Origin: Actinomadura cremea
GTDB taxonomy: Bacteria > Actinomycetota > Actinomycetes > Streptosporangiales > Streptosporangiaceae
Assembly (NCBI RefSeq): GCF_014648495.1
Contig: NZ_BMRF01000010.1
Span: forward strand, 186,001 to 250,000
Reading direction: 5' to 3'
DNA: 64,000 nt
How positions within the stretch are numbered: position 1 is the first letter of the stretch; the number at the start of each line of letters is the position of its first letter. Position numbers and translations under genes: made by a program. This document shows, piece after piece, positions 28,175 through 35,348 of the stretch. The notes under the pieces were generated by a model. The model was not told where the DNA came from. It saw nothing but the letters and a program-made list of their open reading frames with translations, and made no database searches.

Positions 28175-28192
28175 TGTCAATGGGGAGACACC

Positions 28193-29083
28193 ATGGCCGT
28201 CATCACCGCGCCCCGCGCTCTGAACACCCGTCACCTGGGCGACCTCGGCCTCGCCGCCCTCGCCCCCGCCGGCTGGGGCACCACCTACGTCGTCACCACG
28301 ACCCTCCTGCCGCCCGACCGCCCCCTCCTCGCCGCCGCCCTCCGCGCCCTCCCCGCCGGACTCGTCCTCCTCCTCATCACCCGCCGCCTCCCGCAGGGCG
28401 CCTGGTGGTGGAAGGCCGCCGCCCTCGGCATCCTGAACTTCGGCGCGTTCATGCCGCTGATCTTCTTCGCCGCCTACCGGCTCCCCGGCGGCGTCGCCGC
28501 CACCATCGGCTCCGTCCAGCCACTCCTCGTCGCCCTGCTCTCCCTCGGCGTCCTCGGCACCAAGCCCTCCCGCGCGATCCTCTACTCGGCCCTCGCGGGC
28601 ACCGGCGGCGTCGCCCTCCTCACCCTCACGAGCGACGCCGCACTCGACCCCCTCGGCATCCTCGCGATGCTCGTCGCCACGAGCCTCATGGCGACCGCGA
28701 TCGTCCTCGCCAAGAAGTGGGGCCGCCCCGAATCGCCCCTTGTCATGACCGGCTGGCAGCTCACCATCGGCGGTCTCGTCCTCGCCCCCCTCGCCCTGAT
28801 CGAGGGCCCGCCGCCCGCCCTCACCATCGAGAACACCCTCGGCTTCGTGTACCTCGGCGCCTTCGGCACCGCCCTCGCGTACGCCCTCTGGTTCCGCGGC
28901 ATCGACCGCCTCCCCCCGACCTCCGTCTCCCTCCTCGGCCTCACGAACCCCATGGTCGCGACCCTCGCCGGCCTGTTCGTCCTCGGCCAGACCCTCACCC
29001 CCTGGCAGATCGCCGGCTTCACGATCGCCCTGGGCGCCCTCGTGGCCGGCCAGGCCCTCGACCGGAGGCAGGAGAGCGCGTGA
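28193..29083 (+). CDS. EamA/RhaT family drug-metabolite transporter
   Basis: 296 residues with ten predicted membrane helices in two EamA repeats: LAALAPAGWGTTYVVTTTLL at the start and AFGTALAYALWFRGIDRLPP plus SVSLLGLTNPMVATLAGLFV in the second repeat. Expected to export small metabolites such as amino acids. Preceded by GGGGAGA and the paired operator-like repeats. Third codon positions are almost all C, as in the surrounding core genes, so no sign of recent acquisition. Confidence 0.9.
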   Translation: MAVITAPRALNTRHLGDLGLAALAPAGWGTTYVVTTTLLPPDRPLLAAALRALPAGLVLLLITRRLPQGAWWWKAAALGILNFGAFMPLIFFAAYRLPGGVAATIGSVQPLLVALLSLGVLGTKPSRAILYSALAGTGGVALLTLTSDAALDPLGILAMLVATSLMATAIVLAKKWGRPESPLVMTGWQLTIGGLVLAPLALIEGPPPALTIENTLGFVYLGAFGTALAYALWFRGIDRLPPTSVSLLGLTNPMVATLAGLFVLGQTLTPWQIAGFTIALGALVAGQALDRRQESA

Positions 29084-29223
29084 TCCCGAGGGGCGGTGGG
29101 GGAGCTTGCCCGACTCTGGGTGGGAGGTGGGGGTGTTGCCTGGGTCTGGAGGGAGTGGGGTCCTTGCCTGGCTTTTGACAGGAAGTGGCGACCATGCCCG
29201 ACTCTCGACAGAAAGTAGAGACC
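29084..29223 (+). other. G-rich intergenic stretch with duplicated start-like segments
   Basis: Between the EamA stop and the reductase start the upper strand is dominated by runs of G (for example GGGTGGGAGGTGGGGG near 29120), enough tracts for a G-quadruplex. Two imperfect direct copies, TGACAGGAAGTGGCGACCAT (29177-29196) and CGACAGAAAGTAGAGACCAT (29207-29226), each carry a purine-rich site followed by ATG, as if the leader had duplicated. Confidence 0.6.
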
Positions 29224-29847
29224 ATGCGCATCGCCGTCTTCGGCGCCACCGGCTCCATCGGCACCGCGACCGTCAACGAAGCCCTCGCCCGCGGTCACCG
29301 CGTCACGGCGATCGTCCGCACCCCGCGCGACCTGCCCCCGTCCGCCGAACCCCGCATCGGCGACGCCACCGACGCTTCGGCCGTCCGAACCCTGATCGAC
29401 CACGACGTCGTGATCAGCGCCACGCGACCGCCCCACGGTCAAGAGGACGCGCTCCTGCACGCCGCCGACACCCTCCTGTCGACCCTTGCAGGGACGAACG
29501 TGCGTCTCCTCCTGGTCGGGGGCGCCGCCACACTCCGGATTCCCGGCACCACGCGAACCGTCCTGCAGTCGCCGCACGTCGACGATTCCTTCCGAGCGAT
29601 CGCCGAAGCCTGCGCGGGCCAGCACGCTCGATGCCTCAGCGACTCCCGAACCGACTGGACGTACGTGAGCCCCCCGGCCGTCCTCACCGACGGGCCTCGC
29701 ACCGGCCGGTACCGTCTGGGCACCGACGAGCTCGTCGTGGACCCTGCAGGCGACTCCACGATCTCGATCGCCGACCTGGCGGTGGCCCTCGTGGACGAGG
29801 CCGAACGTCCGAAGCACACGCGCGCGCGATTCACGGTGGGGTACTGA
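29224..29847 (+). CDS. NAD(P)H-binding reductase/epimerase-like protein
   Basis: 207 residues. Rossmann start MRIAVFGATGSIGTATVNEA with the atypical-SDR GxTGxxG pattern, then AIVRTPRDLP, DVVISATRPP, LLVGGAATLRIPG, a TDWTYVSPPAVL strand and SISIADLAVALVDEAE-type end (here TISIADLAVALVDE). This matches the SDR_a5/NmrA-like family that binds NAD(P)H and often acts as a redox-responsive reductase. An earlier ATG at 29185 is in frame but sits within the leader duplication, so 29224 is preferred. Confidence 0.82.
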   Translation: MRIAVFGATGSIGTATVNEALARGHRVTAIVRTPRDLPPSAEPRIGDATDASAVRTLIDHDVVISATRPPHGQEDALLHAADTLLSTLAGTNVRLLLVGGAATLRIPGTTRTVLQSPHVDDSFRAIAEACAGQHARCLSDSRTDWTYVSPPAVLTDGPRTGRYRLGTDELVVDPAGDSTISIADLAVALVDEAERPKHTRARFTVGY

Positions 29848-29930
29848 GGCCCTGGCACGAGGGGCGACCGGAGCCGGTTGCAGCGGGGAACATCAGCGAA
29901 GCACAGCAGGGCACCAACCCAAGGAAGCCA

Positions 29931-30278
29931 TCACCGGGGAGTGTTGATAGGCCGAACCTCGATCGGGAGACCCGTGATCTGCGCGTACCGTGCGGCCACC
30001 TGCAACGCCCCGTCGCGGTCCTCGGCCTCGATCGCCGCGAAGCCCCCGACGCACTCGTCCGCCTCCGCGTAAGGCCCGTCCCGCGCCACGCACTCGTCGT
30101 CGCGCATCCGCACCACCGTGCTCTCCCGCGGCTGCTCCAGCCCGGCCCCGAAGATCCAGTGCTCCGACAGCTCCAGGTCTCGGCGCAGCTCCCTCAGCTC
30201 CGCCATGATCCGCTCCAGCTCCTCGGGCGGCGGCGTCCCGCCCACGGGCTGGATGATGTTCAGCACGAACCGCTCCAC
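29931..30278 (-). CDS. YciI family protein
   Basis: About 115 residues from a GTG at 30278 preceded by a G-rich ribosome site. YCII fold with FVLNIIQPVGGTPP, an extended helix RIMAELRELRRDLELSEH, the DGPF-type motif in VARDGPYAEADECVGGF and LPIEVRPI at the end. Second such protein in the window, but no sigma gene is adjacent, so its role is open. Reads away from the tRNA gene. Confidence 0.8.
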   Translation of the reverse strand: MERFVLNIIQPVGGTPPPEELERIMAELRELRRDLELSEHWIFGAGLEQPRESTVVRMRDDECVARDGPYAEADECVGGFAAIEAEDRDGALQVAARYAQITGLPIEVRPINTPR

Positions 30279-30370
30279 ACTGCCCCCCTCGAACCGGCCG
30301 TCACCCCCACAGTCCCCGGCTCGCACCCGTCCAACCCCGATACCGGCGCGCGCACCCGCGCCGCGTCGAC

Positions 30371-30376
30371 TACGAT
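30371..30376 (+). promoter_or_regulatory. Possible -10 of the tRNA-Thr promoter
   Basis: TACGAT lies 14 bases before the mature tRNA start; no convincing -35 is visible. Confidence 0.3.
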
Positions 30377-30390
30377 GCGGGACGAGCCGC

Positions 30391-30463
30391 GCCGGCGTAG
30401 CTCAATTGGCAGAGCATCTGTCTTGTAAACAGAAGGTTAGGGGTTCAAGTCCCCTCGCCGGCT
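30391..30463 (+). tRNA. tRNA-Thr (anticodon TGT)
   Basis: Complete cloverleaf: acceptor GCCGGCG (30391-30397) with CGCCGGC (30456-30462); D-arm GCTC-AATTGGCA-GAGC; anticodon stem TCTGT/ACAGA around loop CTTGTAA, reading TGT; T-arm AGGGG-TTCAAGT-CCCCT. Discriminator T, 3' CCA not encoded. Decodes ACA (and other ACN by wobble). The tRNA itself is intact; the DNA just downstream carries an integrase remnant. Confidence 0.95.
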
Positions 30464-30473
30464 CCCAGGTCAG

Positions 30474-30503
30474 AGGCCCCTCCCGTTCCCGGAAGGGGCC
30501 TTT
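30474..30503 (+). terminator. Terminator after tRNA-Thr
   Basis: AGGCCCCT/AGGGGCCT stem extended by CCG/CGG around a short loop, followed by TTT; starts about ten bases after the tRNA. Confidence 0.7.
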
Positions 30504-30532
30504 GAATTGGCGAGTACAGCAGCGAAGTACAG

Positions 30533-30682
30533 CTACGGCGGCGAGCGCCCATCCCCGTCGGCGCCCGACCCCAGGTGATCCCCGAGTCGCTTGAGCGCCG
30601 CCCCGGTCTGCTCCGACGGAACCTCGGTGCAGCCCTCCATCGTGAGGCTGATCCTGCTGTGCCGAAGGATCTGCATCGTTCG
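30533..30682 (-). pseudogene. Tyrosine recombinase (integrase), C-terminal remnant
   Basis: The frame ending at TAG 30533-30535 reads RTMQILRHSRISLTMEGCTE then VPSEQTGAALKRLGDHLG. This is the last helix region of phage-type integrases, including the catalytic LRHS box (second active-site histidine); the nucleophilic tyrosine position reads Cys-Thr (GCTE instead of GYTE). Only about 50 codons survive and upstream similarity stops. It points at the tRNA-Thr gene about 70 bases away, exactly where the integrase end of a tRNA-integrated element should be. Confidence 0.72.
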
Positions 30683-30711
30683 ACCTCGGCGCGCTCTTCC
30701 CCGGAGCCGAC

Positions 30712-30816
30712 ATGCTCAAGACCAGACTCGCGAACGCATGGCACGGCCGAGCCGTCGCCAACGCCGGAGCGAACCCCGTGCTCGTCCTCGTGGGCGGCTA
30801 CGCCGGGTCAGGCAAA
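30712..30816 (+). pseudogene. P-loop nucleotide-binding protein, N-terminal remnant
   Basis: Starting at ATG 30712 the frame reads MLKTRLANAWHG and then NPVLVLVGGYAGSGK. The last part is a Walker A loop in the style of small P-loop kinases, which should continue with S/T and a helix; instead the sequence becomes non-coding-like at 30817. Interpreted as a gene cut right after its P-loop. Confidence 0.5.
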
Positions 30817-30937
30817 TGCCCACCACGTGTCCACCAACCCGAACAGCGGCACCAAGCCCAGTGGGAGCATGCACGGCACCCACCACCAAGGCGCTTGATC
30901 GCTGCGGGCGGGGGCAGGCACCAGCCGAGCATAATGA

Positions 30938-31108
30938 TCAGCGGAGGCGAACGTCCGGGTAGCGGTTCAACCAGCCGTCCCAGCGCTCGGCCACAGGGCA
31001 ACGCTGCCCTGTCTTTACCGGCGCTTCCACACCACGTGCGAGCATCACCGCGTCCACCAAGCCGTCCACCAGGCTGAAGACGACCTTGTTGGTGTCAGAC
31101 GGCGGTGC
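30938..31108 (-). pseudogene. C-terminal fragment of an unidentified protein
   Basis: A frame ending at TGA 30938-30940 reads NKVVFSLVDGLVDAVMLARG, then PVKTGQRCPVAERWDGWLNR and a short polar end. Composition and lack of rare codons look protein-coding, but no start is present upstream and the AraC stop comes immediately before. I do not recognise the family. It sits in the same short graveyard as the integrase and P-loop fragments. Confidence 0.35.
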
Positions 31109-31111
31109 CTG

Positions 31112-32095
31112 TCAGTGGCGAGTCGGCTCCGATGGCTGTGTGGGCGGCCGGACGCTTCCCGGGGACACCCCGAAGGTGCGTTTGAACGCCCGGCAGAACG
31201 CCGCTTCGGAGTGGTAACCGAAGCGGCGGGCCACTGCTGTGAGCGGCTCCTGGGTCTGCTGCAAGTGGGTGCGGGCGAGCTGCATCCGCCATTGGGTCAG
31301 ATAACGCATGGCGGGTTCGCCGACGAGATCGGTGAAGCGCGCCGCGAACGCCGACCGGGACATGCCGGCCTCACGTGCGAGCGAGACGAGGGTCCACTCC
31401 CGCTCGGGGGCCCGGTGGATGGCGGTGAGCGCCCGGCCGACCTGCCCGTCGCGAAGGGCGGCCAGCCAGCCCTGGCGTGCTTCCGGCGCCGCGTCCAGCC
31501 AGGACCGGATCGCTTGGATGACCAGGATGTCGGCGAGCCGGGTCAGGACGGTCTCCCCGCCCGGCCGCAGAGCCTGGGCCTCCTTGGAGATGAGCCGCAG
31601 CGTGCTGTGGAGCCAGCCGGCGTCGTCGTCCCAGGCGTCGAGCTGGACGACTGAGGGAAGCTGGGCGACGAGTCGGTTTCCGGCGACGTGGTCGAAGCGG
31701 ACCGCCCCATAGGTGACCTGCGTGACCTCACCGCCTCCGCCGTGTCGCATGATCTCGTACCGTTCGCTGATCTGCTCGACCGGGATGTCGAACAGCGCCT
31801 CGGTGGCGGTATGCGGATCGCTCCGGAAGCGGTGTGGCATGCCGTGTGGGAGCAGCGTGAGGCCGCCCGCCTGGAGGAGCCGGGGTTCGGTGCCGTCGAC
31901 GTCGAGCCAGCAGTGCCCGGCGGTGACGACCACGAGCGTCATCAGCCCCGGTAGCGCCGGAACGGCGACTCCCCAGGGGGCGGTCAGCTCGGCCCGGCAG
32001 TAGAGCGTGCCGGTCAGCCGCAGCAGGTGCAGGGCCTCGCCGAGAAGGTCGGTGTGAGCGGGCAGTGGTCGGGTGTTGGCCGGCATGCCCGCCAT
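31112..32095 (-). CDS. AraC family transcriptional regulator
   Basis: 327 residues. N-terminal cupin (cupin_6) domain with HCWLDVDGTEPRLLQAGG and LLPHGMPHRF; C-terminal double helix-turn-helix with SLAREAGMSRSAFAARFTDL, MRYLTQWRMQLARTHLQ and the second HTH AVARRFGYHSEAAFCRAFKR, FGVSPGSVR. Such cupin_6 regulators typically activate an adjacent oxidoreductase gene. Divergent from the NmrA-like reductase with inverted repeats between. Likely senses a small molecule; ligand unknown. Confidence 0.92.
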   Translation of the reverse strand: MAGMPANTRPLPAHTDLLGEALHLLRLTGTLYCRAELTAPWGVAVPALPGLMTLVVVTAGHCWLDVDGTEPRLLQAGGLTLLPHGMPHRFRSDPHTATEALFDIPVEQISERYEIMRHGGGGEVTQVTYGAVRFDHVAGNRLVAQLPSVVQLDAWDDDAGWLHSTLRLISKEAQALRPGGETVLTRLADILVIQAIRSWLDAAPEARQGWLAALRDGQVGRALTAIHRAPEREWTLVSLAREAGMSRSAFAARFTDLVGEPAMRYLTQWRMQLARTHLQQTQEPLTAVARRFGYHSEAAFCRAFKRTFGVSPGSVRPPTQPSEPTRH

Positions 32096-32112
32096 CCTGC
32101 CCCTTGCTTGAC

Positions 32113-32132
32113 TCGTCCACCAGTCTGGACGA
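32113..32132. promoter_or_regulatory. Inverted repeat in the araC/reductase intergenic region
   Basis: TCGTCCA (32113-32119), six-base spacer, TGGACGA (32126-32132), perfect arms. Related half-sites recur nearby (TCGGAC at about 32145 and TTCGTCCG at about 32163), as expected for a regulator binding repeated half-sites between divergent genes. Confidence 0.5.
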
Positions 32133-32225
32133 ACGGCAAAAAAAGTCGGACAGAGGATGATTGTTCGTCCGATACATGCCTTTGAGACTGGATGTCAGCC
32201 ATCCAGAACAAGGAGCACCGGAAAC

Positions 32226-33047
32226 ATGCCATCACGTCCCATCCTCGTCATCGGCTCGACCGGGAAAACCGGTCGGCGCATCGCCAGCCTGCTCGCCGAC
32301 CGCGGCCACCGGGTCCGCCAGGCCGGGCGGCGCACCGACCCCCCGTTCTCGTGGGAGCAGCCGTCCACTTGGCCGGCCGTGCTCGACGGCGTCGGTTCCG
32401 CTTACGTCGCCTATGCTCCCGACCTCGCCGAGCCGGGTGCGCCCGCCAGGATCGAGGCCCTGGCCTCGTGTGCGATCGACTCTGGTGTCGGGCACCTCGT
32501 ACTGCTCTCGGGCCGGGGCGAACACAACGCGCAACGCTGCGAGGAGATCGTCCGCGAATCCGGACTGAGCTACACGATCATCCGGGCCGGCTGGTTCGCC
32601 CAGAACTTCAGTGAAGGCCCGCTGCTGGAGTCGGTGCGGCGCGGCTTGATCGCCATGCCCGCCGGTCAGGTGCCCGAACCGTTCGTCGACGTGGCCGACA
32701 TCGCCGAGGTGGCCGTGGCCGCCCTCACCGACGACCGGCACGCGGCCCGGTGCTACGAGCTCACCGGGCCGAGGCTGCTGACCTTCGCCGAAGCGGCAGC
32801 CGAGATCTCGGCAGCCGCGGGTTATCCGGTCGGGTACGCCGCCGTCACCTCGGACGAGTTCCACGCCGCCCTGTCCTCGGAAGTCGGCCCTCAGTACGCG
32901 GATCTGCTCACCGATCTGTGCACGGAGGTGTTCGACGGACGCAACGCCGATCTGGGCCACGGCCTCCAAGACGCGCTCGGCCGCGAGCCGCGCGACTTCG
33001 CCGATTTCTGCGAGGCCGCCGCCTCCGCCGGAGTGTGGCGGCGATGA
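32226..33047 (+). CDS. NmrA-like NAD(P)-binding reductase
   Basis: 273 residues. Start MPSRPILVIGSTGKTGRRIA carries the GxTGxxG cofactor motif; later VGHLVLLSGRGEHN, YTIIRAGWFAQNFSEG, EPFVDVADIAEVAVAALTDD and CYELTGPRLLTFAEAA are typical of the atypical SDR NmrA/TMR-like family. AGGAG lies about ten bases before the ATG. Target-like position beside the AraC regulator. The stop overlaps the start of the DUF4345-like gene (ATGA). Substrate unknown. Confidence 0.88.
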   Translation: MPSRPILVIGSTGKTGRRIASLLADRGHRVRQAGRRTDPPFSWEQPSTWPAVLDGVGSAYVAYAPDLAEPGAPARIEALASCAIDSGVGHLVLLSGRGEHNAQRCEEIVRESGLSYTIIRAGWFAQNFSEGPLLESVRRGLIAMPAGQVPEPFVDVADIAEVAVAALTDDRHAARCYELTGPRLLTFAEAAAEISAAAGYPVGYAAVTSDEFHAALSSEVGPQYADLLTDLCTEVFDGRNADLGHGLQDALGREPRDFADFCEAAASAGVWRR

Positions 33048-33442
33048 GCGGGCGGGTGAACCTGCGTTCCGTCGTCCTGTTCACCGCCGGTCTGGTGCTC
33101 CTCGTCGTCGGTACGGCCGGCCTGACCGCCCCGGTGGCCTTCCATGAGGCCAGCGGCATCGAGGTCGCCGCCGACCCCGGCCTGCTGAGCGAGACCCGCG
33201 CCACTGGCGGCGTCCTGCTCGCCGCCGGTGTGTTCCTCGTGCTCGGCGCGTTCGTCGTCCGGTTCGCGGTCACCGCCGCCGGCGTCGGTGCCTTCGGCTA
33301 CCTCGCGTACGGGCTTTCCCGCCTTATCGGGATGGCGGTCGACGGCATGCCGGGGAGTGGGCTGGTGATGGCGGCGGCGGTCGAGCTTTCCTTGGCTCTG
33401 GCCTGCGCTTATGTGCTCTTGCGCCGTCGCGGGGGACCGTGA
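33044..33442 (+). CDS. DUF4345-like small integral membrane protein
   Basis: 132 residues with four membrane helices: SVVLFTAGLVLLVVGTAGLT, GGVLLAAGVFLVLGAFVVRF, AAGVGAFGYLAYGLSRLI and VMAAAVELSLALACAYVLL. The loop TAPVAFHEASGIEVAADPGLLSE and ETRATGG match DUF4345-type proteins. Starts in the reductase stop (ATGA), so the two are translated together; such pairs are common beside AraC regulators. Confidence 0.8.
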   Translation: MSGRVNLRSVVLFTAGLVLLVVGTAGLTAPVAFHEASGIEVAADPGLLSETRATGGVLLAAGVFLVLGAFVVRFAVTAAGVGAFGYLAYGLSRLIGMAVDGMPGSGLVMAAAVELSLALACAYVLLRRRGGP

Positions 33443-33777
33443 GCCTGGTCGCGTCCGGACGAGTGATTACTGGTGATCACGCTTGTCCGCCCGGCGGTGA
33501 AGCAGGCGACCTTTCGTAGCAAAACGATCACGGCTGCGTAGCGCGTGCTGAGTTGGAGTAAGTCGCTGACGCGCTGCTCTTGGTGCTTTTTCCGCTGCGC
33601 CTCCGGGTCCTTCGCATGACCTTGGAATGGTCGGTCTCGCCGCGGCGCGCAGGGGCGCCTTCGGAGCGTGGACGAGGCCGGACGGGCTCGCTTGCCGATA
33701 TTCTCGCGCGCCGCCGGGCAGGGCGGCTCTACGCTCGGCGCAGGCACCGTGATCAGCGTGGTTCGGGAGGTGTGGCG
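33443..33777. other. Intergenic region, nothing recognised
   Basis: About 335 bases of somewhat lower GC. Neither strand gives a frame resembling a known family; a leftward frame crossing it has no start site or domain. Contains GGGAGG (33766-33771) serving the next gene. Confidence 0.5.
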
Positions 33778-34200
33778 GTGACCGGCAGAGATGATCCCCG
33801 GCTGGGTGTGATCACCCGGCTCGTTGCGGAACTGAGCACGTTGTTGCAGGAACCGATCGAGCTTGTGGAGCCTGTGGACGGCTGTTTTCCGGACGACGAG
33901 GGGTGGGAGTTCTCGTGCGGTATTCGTAGTTCGCCTCCACAGGGAAACGGCTTCCAACTGTGCTGGGAAGGAGTGCTGGGGGCCGGACTCCTCGAGGACG
34001 GAAAGCTTCATACCAGCGTCACGATCTTCCTGTACAGCAGGAACCGGCGGCTCGGGATGATGGAGGATAGGGAGGGCAGCAGCTTGGAGATCGATTACGA
34101 GGGTTCGCTGCGAGACGGCGGGTGGTGGGGAACTCCGAGATGGCTCGCGGACGAGTTCGGGGAGTTTCTCGGATACGAGTCGTACGGCGACGGCAAGTAG
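33778..34200 (+). CDS. Hypothetical protein
   Basis: 140 residues from GTG 33778, seven bases after GGGAGG. Acidic, soluble, no signal: VITRLVAELSTLLQEPIELV helix, then a beta-rich run GWEFSCGIRS, FQLCWEGVLGAGLLEDGKLH, TSVTIFLYSRNRRLG and WWGTPRWLADEFGEFLGY. Base composition (about 60% GC, mixed third positions) is clearly lower than that of its neighbours, pointing to acquired DNA. No family recognised; a small immunity-like protein is possible but unsupported. Confidence 0.6.
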   Translation: MTGRDDPRLGVITRLVAELSTLLQEPIELVEPVDGCFPDDEGWEFSCGIRSSPPQGNGFQLCWEGVLGAGLLEDGKLHTSVTIFLYSRNRRLGMMEDREGSSLEIDYEGSLRDGGWWGTPRWLADEFGEFLGYESYGDGK

Positions 34201-34354
34201 GTTGAGTGTGCGCGCGGGGCCTGCGGCTGACGGCCGAGCCCTGGACGTTCTGCAGTGGAGCGAGGGTCAAGGAACCGGGCACGCAGCATCAAGGAACGTG
34301 CCGCCTTCTGCGGAATCCTGAAGCCCGACCGTGCAGATCCCGGAAGGACTCGAC

Positions 34355-34834
34355 ATGTTTCGCAGGTACCGGCGCATGCTCGCGCGTACCGGTGTGGCCC
34401 TTGGCCTTGCGCTCGCCTCGGTCACGTACGTGGCCTCTCCCGCCTCGGCCCACAACCTCAGCGAGATCGTTGCTGCTGAAAAGGGGTGCGGTTGGTCGAA
34501 CGGCAGTTACACGGTGCTCGACTGGGCGGATATCTGGGACACCCGGAACAACATGCCTCTGGCGACCGGCTACCTGCTGTGGAACGGCCAGTATCAGGAG
34601 AACTGTGTGGTCACCCAGAGGGTGGGGCGCGCTCATGGTGTCACCGACTACACGGAGGCCGTCTTGGAGCGCCAGGGGTTGGACCCCGTCTCGGACAGCG
34701 GCCAGTACGCCCACTACGCGGCGGTCAGCGCGCGTGCCCCCGGCAGGTGCGTCCGGTGGTGGTCGTACGTCCACTCCCTGTACGGCGGAGGCATCTGGGG
34801 CACCGGTCGTTCCGCGTGGGGTAATTGCGGCTAG
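34355..34834 (+). CDS. Small secreted protein with four cysteines
   Basis: 159 residues, ATG 34355 after GGAAGG. Signal peptide MFRRYRRMLARTGVALGLAL..., cleavage at ASPASA-HN (about residue 33). The mature part of about 126 residues is aromatic- and Gly-rich with exactly four cysteines (KGCGW, ENCVV, GRCVR, GNCG), enough for two disulfides, and ends at the last cysteine. No repeat or enzyme motif. Lower GC than surrounding genes, like the gene before it. Function unknown; exported and disulfide-stabilised. Confidence 0.7.
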   Translation: MFRRYRRMLARTGVALGLALASVTYVASPASAHNLSEIVAAEKGCGWSNGSYTVLDWADIWDTRNNMPLATGYLLWNGQYQENCVVTQRVGRAHGVTDYTEAVLERQGLDPVSDSGQYAHYAAVSARAPGRCVRWWSYVHSLYGGGIWGTGRSAWGNCG

Positions 34835-34847
34835 CGCGGGGGCCGAG

Positions 34848-34880
34848 AGAGGCCCCTCGCGGTGGGTGCGAGGGGCCTCT
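34848..34880. terminator. Bidirectional terminator between convergent genes
   Basis: AGAGGCCCCTCGC (34848-34860), seven-base loop, GCGAGGGGCCTCT (34868-34880): perfect 13-base-pair stem between the secreted-protein gene and the leftward permease remnant. Confidence 0.75.
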
Positions 34881-34888
34881 GGGGCGGG

Positions 34889-35348
34889 TCAGGCGAGGGA
34901 GAGGTCTCGGCGGCGGAAGCCGAGGAGGCCGATCGCCGTCAGGGCGGTGGTCAGGGCCAGGAGCCACAGGAGCGGGGTCGCGGTGAAGTCGGCGCCCGGG
35001 AGCTTCGGGATGTGCGTGAAGGGGGAGACGTCGAGGGCCCACCGGCCCACGTCGAGCATGGGGCCGACGAGGGTGACGAGGGTCGCGAGGGCCACGGCGG
35101 CCCAGCTCGCGGGGGTCAGGCGGGGGACGAGGCCGAAGAGCGCGACGGCGATCGCGGCGATCAGCCAGACGGCCGGGAGTTGGGCGACGGCCGTCGCCGT
35201 AGGGGCGGAGGCGCTGGGCCCAGCCGAGCGGGGGGAGCCAGCCGAGCGGGGAGAGCCAGCCGAGCCACGTGAGGGAGTTGCCCTCGCCGCCGGTGTCGGC
35301 CGCCATGCGGAGGACGAACGCGCCGCCGAGGGCGGCGAACGCGATGCC
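34889..35348 (-). pseudogene. ABC-2 type exporter permease, two deleted and frameshifted fragments
   Basis: Reading leftwards, frame A from about 35348 gives GIAFAALGGAFVLRMAAD, then LTWLGWLSPLGW and AQRLRPYGDGR, the middle of large actinomycete ABC-2 exporters. Near 35190 the frame must shift to continue as VAQLPAVWLIAAIAVALFG, MLDVGRWALDVSPFTHIPKL and the end LLGFRRRDLSLA, the normal C-terminus. The roughly 200 residues that separate these blocks in intact permeases are missing. Two deletions and a small triplicated GAGCCAGCCGAGC motif at 35218-35268 explain the structure. The 5' part of the gene is replaced by the RDD gene. Confidence 0.72.

Noticed and set aside
29931-30278. Second ECF42-type unit at the lone YciI gene
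   Set aside because: No sigma factor gene lies next to it on either side.
33443-33777. Transposase remnant upstream of the orphan gene
   Set aside because: Leftward frame had a helical look but no DDE or zinc motif and no terminal inverted repeats were seen.
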